From JBLHRE01 sp047625765 (GTDB lineage Bacteria; Bacteroidota; Bacteroidia; Flavobacteriales; JBLHRE01), in contig JBLHRE010000083.1 in assembly GCA_047625765.1 (NCBI GenBank), positions 1 to 7,860 on the forward strand: a stretch of DNA of 7,860 bases, given 5' to 3'. The notes under the pieces are model-generated. The model was not told the origin of the DNA. It searched no databases and worked only from the letters and a program-made list of their open reading frames with translations. The position numbers and the translations under genes are program-made. Every line of letters begins with the position of its first letter. The stretch's first letter is position 1. Shown here piece after piece: positions 1-4,776 of this stretch.

Positions 1-170
1 ATATCCCTTCAAAAGCCTTGGGCTTTATAGAAATAAAAAATACAGGACCTGTGCTACATTACAATCAGTGGTACGAAAAAGAGACGGGGGTATTTCCAAT
101 TCCAGAAAACTGGTATTATTCCTTAGTAAACCAAGAATTGGAAGAAGAATATAATTGTAAAACGAGATGA
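1..170 (+). CDS. C-terminal fragment of an unrecognised protein (5' end outside window)
   Basis: An open frame enters from the left edge, with its first complete codon at position 3, and stops at TGA 168-170, giving 55 residues. The fragment is rich in aromatic residues (for example NQWYEKETG and PENWYYSLVNQ) and ends in an acidic-to-basic tail, EEEYNCKTR. I do not recognise the family and no catalytic motif is visible. It is treated as real because the frame is open from the edge, the composition is protein-like rather than low-complexity, and it stops just before a non-coding region. It converges on the minus-strand small RNA gene, whose terminator T-run ends only about 13 bases from this stop. 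The terminator hairpin lacks a T-run on the plus strand, so it may not end this gene's own transcript. Confidence 0.6.
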   Translation, partial: IPSKALGFIEIKNTGPVLHYNQWYEKETGVFPIPENWYYSLVNQELEEEYNCKTR

Positions 171-183
171 AACGAAAGTATAT

Positions 184-220
184 AAAAAGCGATAGGGGAC
201 TTTCCCCAAAGTCCCCTATC
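184..220 (-). terminator. Intrinsic terminator of sRNA copy 1
   Basis: GATAGGGGAC (191-200) pairs perfectly with GTCCCCTATC (211-220). The TTT and AAA of the loop extend this to a 13-bp stem closed by a four-base loop. On the minus strand the stem is followed by GC and then TTTTT (188-184). There is no T-run on the plus-strand side, so it terminates minus-strand transcription. Confidence 0.8.
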
Positions 221-275
221 TGGTTAACCCATTAACCACACTCTAATCGAATAGCTCGTAGAACCGAACTAATCT
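184..275 (-). ncRNA. Candidate small RNA, copy 1 (about 92 nt)
   Basis: This is a predicted minus-strand transcript, inferred from a promoter at 310-280, three hairpins and a terminator; no protein frame of any length fits. Reading 5' to 3': a start near 275, then hairpin A (271-252, arms UAGUUCG and CGAGCUA, loop GUUCUA, one U-G wobble). A single-stranded linker with GAUUAGAGUG follows, then hairpin B (238-221, arms UGGUUAA and UUAACCA, loop UGGG), then the terminator hairpin (220-191) and a U-run. The hexamer GAUUAG occurs at the 5' end and again just after hairpin A. On the plus strand hairpin A would contain a C-A mismatch, so the structure favours minus-strand transcription. The function is unknown. 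Flavo-1 (Rfam RF01705), a flavobacterial RNA motif of unknown function, is one family to test; I cannot confirm a match from memory. Confidence 0.7.
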
Positions 276-279
276 TTGA

Positions 280-310
280 CAAATATATGTCAAAAATAAC
301 TATTGAACAA
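280..310 (-). promoter_or_regulatory. Bacteroidota-type promoter of sRNA copy 1
   Basis: On the minus strand the -33 element TTG (310-308) is followed after 20 bases by TATATTTG (287-280), which matches the -7 consensus TAnnTTTG of the Bacteroidota primary sigma factor. Transcription would start about 4-6 bases further on, near 276-274, just at the first conserved base of the RNA body. Confidence 0.7.
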
Positions 311-319
311 GTGTTCAAT
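302..319. promoter_or_regulatory. Dyad overlapping the -33 element, copy 1
   Basis: ATTGAAC and GTTCAAT form a perfect 7-bp inverted repeat around AAGT, centred on the upstream promoter element of the copy 1 RNA. A similar dyad sits at the same place in copy 2, so it may be an operator. It could also be chance in AT-rich DNA. Confidence 0.35.
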
Positions 320-323
320 TTAT

Positions 324-381
324 AATTTTATGAATTTATGAATTTAAATCTTGGCAAGAAAAGAAAGAGTGGTGGAACTCA
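324..381. other. Spacer between the two sRNA copies
   Basis: AT-rich spacer with a short tandem repeat, two and a half copies of TTTATGAA at 327-346. It holds no open frame or further hairpin that I can support. It supplies the sequence upstream of the copy 1 promoter and lies just downstream of the copy 2 terminator. Confidence 0.5.
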
Positions 382-394
382 AACAAAAGTATCT

Positions 395-431
395 AAAAAG
401 CGATAGGGGGCTTTCCCCAAAGCCCCCTATC
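395..431 (-). terminator. Intrinsic terminator of sRNA copy 2
   Basis: GATAGGGGGC (402-411) pairs with GCCCCCTATC (422-431), again a 13-bp stem when the TTT/AAA loop edges are counted. The minus-strand T-run is at 399-395. The A-U pair of copy 1 (212/199) is G-C here (423/410). Confidence 0.8.
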
Positions 432-486
432 TGGTTAACCCATTAACCACACTCTAATCAAATAGTTCGTAGAACCGAACTAATCT
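395..486 (-). ncRNA. Candidate small RNA, copy 2 (about 92 nt)
   Basis: Paralogue of the RNA at 275-184 with the same order of elements. The start is near 486, hairpin A is at 482-463 (arms UAGUUCG and CGAACUA, all Watson-Crick), the linker is UUUGAUUAGAGUG, hairpin B at 449-432 is identical to copy 1, and the terminator hairpin is at 431-402. Relative to copy 1 the body has four changes. Two form a compensatory A-U to G-C pair in the terminator stem, one turns the hairpin A wobble into U-A, and one lies in the linker next to GAUUAG. The two loops and hairpin B are unchanged. This pattern is expected of a structured RNA under selection. Role and targets are unknown. Confidence 0.7.
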
Positions 487-490
487 TCGA

Positions 491-520
491 CAAAGATACA
501 CTAAAAAATAAATTGAACAA
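491..520 (-). promoter_or_regulatory. Bacteroidota-type promoter of sRNA copy 2
   Basis: On the minus strand TTG (520-518) is followed after 19 bases by TATCTTTG (498-491), matching TTG-N19/20-TAnnTTTG. The spacer differs from copy 1 in sequence and by one base in length, yet both elements are retained, as expected for a working promoter. The predicted start is near 487-485. Confidence 0.7.
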
Positions 521-530
521 GCATTCAATT
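511..530. promoter_or_regulatory. Dyad overlapping the -33 element, copy 2
   Basis: AATTGAA and TTCAATT form a 7-bp inverted repeat around CAAGCA at the same promoter position as the copy 1 dyad. The half-site TTGAA is shared by both copies. It lies between the minus-strand sRNA promoter and rsmE, so a bound regulator could affect either side. Confidence 0.35.
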
Positions 531-556
531 TATTTTTTTTACAAACTTTAGCAACC

Positions 557-564
557 TATTTTTG
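557..564 (+). promoter_or_regulatory. Possible -7 element of rsmE
   Basis: TATTTTTG fits TAnnTTTG and ends 3 bases before the preferred rsmE start ATG at 568. A start 4-6 bases downstream would produce a leaderless or nearly leaderless mRNA. No TTG lies at the usual 19-21 base distance upstream (the region is a T-run followed by ACAAAC), so this is weak and may be chance. Confidence 0.25.
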
Positions 565-567
565 GAC

Positions 568-1272
568 ATGCAAATATTCTACATTCCCAATCTCGATTTA
601 GACCAATTGTACTTGGATAAAGACGAGAGCAAACATGCCACAAAAGTACTACGTAAAAAGACTGGAGACCAAGCTTTTGTAGTTGATGGGAAAGGCTCCA
701 TATATACCATAGAATTCACCATCATGGCCGAAAAAAAGGTCAGCTTTCGAATTCTGGAAACCAAAAACACATTTCAAAAAAGGAAGCATTATCTGCATCT
801 AATGGTTGCACCAACAAAAAACATCGATCGTTTTGAGTGGTTTTTAGAAAAAGCTACTGAAATTGGTGTCGATCGCATTACGCCTATTTTGTGCCAGAAT
901 TCAGAAAGAACGGTCATCAAACACGAAAGACTGCATAAGATTATTGTAGGCGCCATGAAACAATCAGAAAAAGCCTACCTACCCCAACTAGATCCTATAA
1001 CACCCATCAACGAAACATTTAAAGATACTTTCGAAGGGCAACGCTTTATGGCGTACTGCGAAGAAAAGCCACCTGCTCACCTATTCCATCAATTAGACAA
1101 GGAAATAAAACAGGTTCAAATCTACATTGGACCCGAAGGAGATTTTAGCACAAAAGAATTAGAAATAGCAGCAGCAAACCAGATATCCTACATAAATTTG
1201 GGCCAAAGCAGATTACGCACAGAAACTGCAGCAATAACCGCTTGTCATACCAGCAATCTATTCCATGAATAA
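568..1272 (+). CDS. rsmE: 16S rRNA (uracil1498-N3)-methyltransferase RsmE
   Basis: This SAM-dependent SPOUT-class enzyme methylates N3 of U1498 of 16S rRNA in the assembled 30S subunit. The 234-residue protein has the family's usual length. An N-terminal PUA-like domain (about residues 1-70, with HATKVLRKKTGD) precedes the SPOUT domain. Visible family motifs are FLEKATEIGV (mid-protein), GPEGDF (188-193) and the C-terminal knot segment LGQSRLRTETAA (LRTETAA at 216-222) that binds SAM. ATG 568 is preferred over the in-frame TTG at 562 because it gives the usual MQIFY-type N-terminus; the TTG lies inside a possible -7 element. It is the first gene of the plus-strand run, and its end overlaps the next start by 8 bases. 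Function is assigned from family similarity, with high certainty. Confidence 0.95.
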   Translation: MQIFYIPNLDLDQLYLDKDESKHATKVLRKKTGDQAFVVDGKGSIYTIEFTIMAEKKVSFRILETKNTFQKRKHYLHLMVAPTKNIDRFEWFLEKATEIGVDRITPILCQNSERTVIKHERLHKIIVGAMKQSEKAYLPQLDPITPINETFKDTFEGQRFMAYCEEKPPAHLFHQLDKEIKQVQIYIGPEGDFSTKELEIAAANQISYINLGQSRLRTETAAITACHTSNLFHE

Positions 1273-1930
1273 AAAATACATCTTTCTTCTTTCTTTGGCC
1301 TTAAGCTCATTTCTAGGATTTGCACAAGGCAGCTACGAAATAGCTTTGTTAAAGTACAATGGTGGTGGCGATTGGTATGCCAATCCCAGCTCCTTAACTA
1401 ACTTGGTTACTTTTTGCAACAAAGAAATTGACACCCAATTCAAAAAAGAGTCTGCTACTGTTGATGTTGGGGATCCTGGTTTATGGAACTATCCCCTAGT
1501 ACATTTAACGGGACACGGGAATGTTCTTTTTTCTGATGATGAAACACAGAACCTTCGCAATTACTTAATAGGTGGTGGTTTCTTGCATATCGATGATAAT
1601 TATGGACTAGATCAGTACATTAGACCACAAATAAAAAAAGTGTTTCCCGAATTGGATTTTATAGAGTTGCCATTCTCCCACCCTATTTACCATCAAAAAT
1701 TCGATTTCAATCAAGGGCCTCCAAAAATCCATGAGCATGACGAATTACCTGCACAAGGTTTTGGTTTGTTTTATGAAGGACGTATGGTTTGCTACTACTC
1801 TTTCCAGAGTGATTTAGGCGATGGTTGGGAAGACTTTGCAGTACATAAGGATAGTGATGAAACCCGATTAAAAGCATTGCAGATGGGTGCCAATATGGTG
1901 CAATTTGTATTCACTCAACAGGTGCAGTAA
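1265..1930 (+). CDS. Secreted DUF4159 domain protein
   Basis: 221 residues. A signal peptide (about residues 1-20: two lysines, a hydrophobic run, then FAQ before the probable cut) indicates export. The remainder matches the DUF4159 family, which has a class I glutamine-amidotransferase-like fold. The conserved stretch GGGFLHIDDNYG and the preceding HLTGHGNVLFSDDE segment are typical. I see no catalytic triad that I could assign, and the biochemical role of the family is unknown to me. The start ATG at 1265 lies inside the end of rsmE, an 8-base overlap that suggests translational coupling. The stop is followed by one base and then the next start. The pairing of a cytoplasmic rRNA methyltransferase with a periplasmic protein is probably operon co-residence and not a shared pathway (inference). 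Confidence 0.88.
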   Translation: MNKKYIFLLSLALSSFLGFAQGSYEIALLKYNGGGDWYANPSSLTNLVTFCNKEIDTQFKKESATVDVGDPGLWNYPLVHLTGHGNVLFSDDETQNLRNYLIGGGFLHIDDNYGLDQYIRPQIKKVFPELDFIELPFSHPIYHQKFDFNQGPPKIHEHDELPAQGFGLFYEGRMVCYYSFQSDLGDGWEDFAVHKDSDETRLKALQMGANMVQFVFTQQVQ

Positions 1931-1931
1931 T

Positions 1932-3095
1932 ATGCTTCCTAGCTTAAGTCCATTGGTTTTCGATTTTCTGGAAAAGCATCAAAATGATGCGCCAGAGAAA
2001 GTTGCTTTGATGGCTCCCAAATTTCCAGACTTACCTATACAATGGATTAGTAAGCAATTAAAATACCGTCAAAAAGGCAAAAATAAATTGCCCAACTGGG
2101 CCCAAGGGCAAACGCTCATTTTTCCAACAGGATTGGCATACGAACAATGTTCATCGCAAAGTACTGCTATGTACAAAGCTTCATTGGTTTCTGGTGATAG
2201 CCTAATAGATATTACTGGAGGAACGGGAGTTGATTCTTGGGCCTTGGCGCAGCAATTCGAAGCAGCTACGTATTGCGAAAGACAAGTGGAACTTTGCGAA
2301 ATAGCAATCCATAATTTTTCGCGCATTGCAACAAACATTTCGGTTTTCCATTGCAATGGTATTACCCACTTAGAGGAATTGGAACAAAAAACAACTTGCA
2401 TTTATTTGGATCCACACCGAAGAGACGAGAAACAAGACCGGGTATTTCAGTTGCAAGATTGCGAGCCCGATATTGTAGCACACCAAGATTTTCTATTTTC
2501 TAAATCCGACACCATTTTACTGAAATCTGCACCAATGGCGGATATAACAGCTTGTTTACGCGTTCTAAAACATGTTGCCGAAGTTCACATTGTTTCACTA
2601 AAAAACGAGTGCAAAGAATTGCTATTTCTTTTACGCAAAAGCGCAAACTCCCCTATTAAATTTGCAGCAGTTAATTTAGAAAGCATTCAAGCTCCTTTTT
2701 TCTGGAACGAAACAACAGAACCTACATTTAAACTTGGTGAAATAGCCGCTTACTTATTCGAACCAAATGCTTCTATATTAAAAGGAGGCGCATTTGCATT
2801 CTTGAGTGGGCAATACCCCATATCCAAATTACACAGCAATAGCCATTTGTTTACTGCAGATAAAGACATCCCAGATTTTCCTGGTAGGAGATTTAAAGTC
2901 ATTACCACAGGTAATGCCAAAGAAGTAAAAACTAAAATGGTGGCTAAAAAAGCAAATATTAGTACGCGAAATTATCCTATGTCGGCTCCACAACTCGCCA
3001 AAAAATTAAAATTAAAAGATGGCGGATCTGATTATATTTTTGGGACTACCAACAAGCAAGACAAGCCAATATTAATTCTTTGCGAAAAAATTTAA
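1932..3095 (+). CDS. Class I SAM-dependent methyltransferase with C-terminal THUMP-like domain (PG_1098 type)
   Basis: 387 residues from ATG 1932. The frame is open further upstream to 1887, but that start would lie inside the preceding gene; ATG 1932 follows the DUF4159 stop by one base. The SAM-binding motif DITGGTGVD is at residues 93-101, followed by an acidic second-strand region (CERQVELCEIA). The motif LDPHRRD (DPHRRD at 160-165) stands where other members have DPxRRD. The C-terminal part contains GRRFKV, a lysine-rich helix, STRNYP, and KLKLKDGGSDYIFGTT, typical of the THUMP-like domain (PF18096). THUMP domains bind RNA, so an RNA substrate is likely, but the substrate of this family is not known to me. 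It sits in the operon directly before the sirtuin gene with a 1-base gap. Confidence 0.88.
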   Translation: MLPSLSPLVFDFLEKHQNDAPEKVALMAPKFPDLPIQWISKQLKYRQKGKNKLPNWAQGQTLIFPTGLAYEQCSSQSTAMYKASLVSGDSLIDITGGTGVDSWALAQQFEAATYCERQVELCEIAIHNFSRIATNISVFHCNGITHLEELEQKTTCIYLDPHRRDEKQDRVFQLQDCEPDIVAHQDFLFSKSDTILLKSAPMADITACLRVLKHVAEVHIVSLKNECKELLFLLRKSANSPIKFAAVNLESIQAPFFWNETTEPTFKLGEIAAYLFEPNASILKGGAFAFLSGQYPISKLHSNSHLFTADKDIPDFPGRRFKVITTGNAKEVKTKMVAKKANISTRNYPMSAPQLAKKLKLKDGGSDYIFGTTNKQDKPILILCEKI

Positions 3096-3096
3096 G

Positions 3097-3774
3097 ATGA
3101 AACATCTCGTTGTTTTAAGTGGAGCAGGAATCAGTGCAGAAAGTGGCATATCAACCTTTAGAGGGCAAGATGGTCTCTGGGAAGGACATAGCATTGAAGA
3201 AGTTGCCAGTCCCGAAGGTTTTTTGCAAAACCCAAAATTAGTGCTCGATTTTTACAACAAACGCAGAGCACAATTAAAAGAAGTAGCGCCCAATGCGGCA
3301 CATTTAGGACTGAAAGCATTAGAACAGCATTTTAAGGTTTCCATCATTACCCAAAATGTTGACGATTTGCACGAAAGAGCTGGTTCTAAAAACGTGTATC
3401 ACCTCCATGGGAAATTACGCAGTGTTAGAACGCAAAATTTTTGTTGCACTTTGCCTTTACAAGATGATTTAAACATAGGAGACACCTGTCTTCATGGCAA
3501 TCAATTACGCCCCGATATTGTGTGGTTTGGGGAAGCTGTTCCTATGATAGAAGAAGCAATATCCATTTGCAATACAGCCGATGTATTATTGATAATTGGC
3601 ACTTCGTTACAAGTGTACCCTGCCGCTAGTTTGATGGATTACATACCAGAAAATTGCAAATCGTTTTATATTGATCCCGGGATTCAAAATATCCCCAATA
3701 ACATTACACACCTACAAACAACAGCCACCGAAGGTTTAAAAGGATTAATGCAAGCATTGGTTGCCTTGCGCTAA
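3097..3774 (+). CDS. cobB: Sirtuin family NAD-dependent protein deacylase, zinc cysteines incomplete
   Basis: 225 residues. The NAD-binding sirtuin core is complete: GAGISAESGISTFRG (9-23), TQNVDDLHERAG (85-96), HLHG with catalytic His104, WFGE (143-146) and GTS. Y53 and R56 form the YxxR motif that in class III sirtuins (SIRT5, E. coli CobB) accepts succinyl- or malonyl-lysine, so desuccinylase activity is plausible. The zinc module is unusual. In place of two CxxC pairs the segment between His104 and RPDIVWFGE has only the adjacent C116-C117 and a lone C131, and is shortened. I recall similar zinc-poor sirtuins in other Flavobacteriia, so this may be lineage-typical. The product would act in the cytoplasm on acylated lysines using NAD. 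The gene begins 1 base after the methyltransferase stop. Confidence 0.9.
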   Translation: MKHLVVLSGAGISAESGISTFRGQDGLWEGHSIEEVASPEGFLQNPKLVLDFYNKRRAQLKEVAPNAAHLGLKALEQHFKVSIITQNVDDLHERAGSKNVYHLHGKLRSVRTQNFCCTLPLQDDLNIGDTCLHGNQLRPDIVWFGEAVPMIEEAISICNTADVLLIIGTSLQVYPAASLMDYIPENCKSFYIDPGIQNIPNNITHLQTTATEGLKGLMQALVALR

Positions 3775-3809
3775 ATGTTTAATTTTATTCCATCAAAAAA
3801 AACACATTC

Positions 3810-4364
3810 ATGATCAAAAGAATATTTCGCACTCTTTTAATTTTTATAGGGCTCCTACTGGTTTCTGCCATGTTTATGCCCAGCAATTTTAAGGTAGAGC
3901 GCAGCTTATTGGTAGATGCCAGCGAGTCTGATTTGTACCAACAAGTAGCCAATTTCGAAAATTGGGACAACTGGGAACCTTGGATGAAAATGGATCCAGA
4001 TGCTGAATTTAAAACTACTGGAACTGGAATTGGCGCTTTGCGCGAATGGGAAAGCGAAATAATCGGCAAAGGAAGCATGGAACTGATCGAATTGGAAGAA
4101 AACCAAAAGGTGGGTGCAACCTTAACCTTTTACGATCCCAACCCAATGGCATCGTACAGCTATTGGAATTTCGAAAAACAAGGGAATAAAACATTCGTTA
4201 CTATGGGATGTTCTGGTGATTTGGATTATCCTTTAGGACGTATTTTTGGCCTTCTAGTTTCTTTTGAAGATGCAATGGCGCCAGATTTTGAAAAAGCATT
4301 AATTGGTATTCGCGAAGCTGCCTACAGCATTCCAAGTACCAAAATGGATACAGATTCACTATGA
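3810..4364 (+). CDS. SRPBCC (START-like) family protein with N-terminal membrane anchor
   Basis: 184 residues. A basic N-terminus (MIKRIFR) precedes one hydrophobic segment (about residues 8-24), most likely a membrane anchor since no clear cleavage site follows. The rest reads as an SRPBCC/polyketide-cyclase-like domain: the opening FKVERSLLVDAS, the WDNWEPW segment, alternating beta strands, and the closing helix (SFEDAMAPDFEKALIGIREAA). Such domains bind hydrophobic ligands; no ligand can be inferred here. A 35-base gap separates it from the sirtuin gene, the longest in this run. Its stop TGA overlaps an ATG at 4361 in an ATGA junction, indicating coupling to the following small gene. Confidence 0.82.
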   Translation: MIKRIFRTLLIFIGLLLVSAMFMPSNFKVERSLLVDASESDLYQQVANFENWDNWEPWMKMDPDAEFKTTGTGIGALREWESEIIGKGSMELIELEENQKVGATLTFYDPNPMASYSYWNFEKQGNKTFVTMGCSGDLDYPLGRIFGLLVSFEDAMAPDFEKALIGIREAAYSIPSTKMDTDSL

Positions 4365-4716
4365 GAAATAGCTGATCTTATTTAGCCTTATCCTGGTTCC
4401 ATTCATCTCCTTTGGGCAATTTACCAAAGAGCAATTGAATGATCAAATTGGTTATGCCAAAAAAAGCATCACTCAAGACACCATCTTTCTTTCAAATGCT
4501 GGCATCTATTACAATCCTTGCATAGACCCACATTCGACACCAAACCAACGCATAGATAGTATTGGTACAGTTAGGGCACAAGGAATAAAGGATTATTTGG
4601 TAAACCTCGGTTTAGATAAAAATAAAATACATTTAAGAGATCGCGGAAACCAAAGGCCTGTAGCACGAGAATTAGAAGACCTTCGAAATAGACGTGTTGT
4701 TTTTAAATTTCATTAA
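4361..4716 (+). CDS. Small OmpA-like exported protein, start region apparently frameshifted
   Basis: The frame from 4372 to the TAA at 4714-4716 encodes a signal-peptide-like segment (LILFSLILVPFISFGQ) followed by about 98 residues. The second half, from GTVRAQGIKDYLV through DLRNRRVVFKFH, resembles the C-terminal half of OmpA-type peptidoglycan-binding domains; the usual first half of the domain is short or divergent. No ATG, GTG or TTG precedes the signal segment: an in-frame TAG lies at 4369-4371. ATG 4361, which overlaps the previous stop as ATGA, is in the wrong frame and meets TGA after four codons. One extra base near 4371 would join that ATG to the signal peptide. So this is a recent frameshift, a sequencing error, or initiation at an unusual codon. 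A TTG at 4435 would give a 93-residue product without signal peptide. Confidence 0.6.
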
Positions 4717-4760
4717 AAACAAAAAGCCCTGATTTAATTAAAAATCAGGGCTTTTTGTTT
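4717..4760. terminator. Bidirectional intrinsic terminator between convergent genes
   Basis: A perfect 19-bp inverted repeat (4717-4735 with 4742-4760) around the 6-base loop AATTAA. The core GCCCTGATTT is flanked by A-runs on the left and T-runs on the right, so both strands end in a U-tract. It starts directly after the OmpA-like stop and lies 16 bases beyond the tag stop, serving both gene runs. Confidence 0.92.
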
Positions 4761-4776
4761 CAAAGGATAAAACCAC

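Larger units (their letters stand above)
171..323 (-). repeat. Tandem repeat unit, copy 1 (sRNA gene with promoter and terminator)
   Basis: This unit is nearly identical to 382-533. The offset is 211 bases through the RNA body and 210 bases in the promoter-distal part, which means one single-base indel. In the 97-base core (191-287 against 402-498) I count six substitutions, at 199, 212, 249, 255, 277 and 285. Similarity fades sharply before 171 and after 323, and the 324-381 spacer is unrelated apart from being AT-rich. The duplicated unit therefore contains exactly promoter, RNA body and terminator, which suggests duplication of a complete transcription unit. Confidence 0.9.
382..533 (-). 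repeat. Tandem repeat unit, copy 2 (sRNA gene with promoter and terminator)
   Basis: Second copy of the unit at 171-323, in the same orientation. It begins with AACAAAAGTATCTAAAAAGC and ends in the ATTCAATTTAT segment. It lies between copy 1 and rsmE, so its minus-strand promoter diverges from rsmE. Confidence 0.9.

Noticed and set aside
171..323. Riboswitch or leader for a protein gene
   Set aside because: On the minus strand each RNA ends in a strong terminator. Copy 1 is followed by a convergent gene and copy 2 by the AT-rich spacer and copy 1, so no gene lies downstream to be controlled in cis.
327..346. Short TTTATGAA tandem repeat as a regulatory or phase-variable tract
   Set aside because: There are only two and a half copies in AT-rich spacer DNA, not placed in a coding region or between promoter elements.
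184..486. 6S RNA, tRNA or tmRNA
   Set aside because: The bodies are about 90 nt with two small hairpins, too short for 6S RNA or tmRNA, and lack a cloverleaf, a T-loop GTTCRA in context and a CCA-type acceptor stem.
171..533. CRISPR array or insertion sequence as the source of the direct repeats
   Set aside because: There are only two long copies with one spacer, no short regular repeats, no transposase frame and no terminal inverted repeats or target duplication. Promoter plus terminator structure explains the unit better.
562..567. TTG at 562 as the rsmE start
   Set aside because: ATG 568 two codons later gives the family-typical N-terminus, and TTG starts are uncommon in Bacteroidota.
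1887..1931. Earlier ATG at 1887 for the THUMP-like methyltransferase
   Set aside because: It would overlap the DUF4159 gene by 44 bases and add residues not expected for the family. ATG 1932 follows that stop by one base, matching the other junctions.
2069..2401. Antisense open frame of 110 codons opposite the methyltransferase gene
   Set aside because: It lies entirely inside a well-supported gene, its translation has no recognisable motif, and no promoter is seen.
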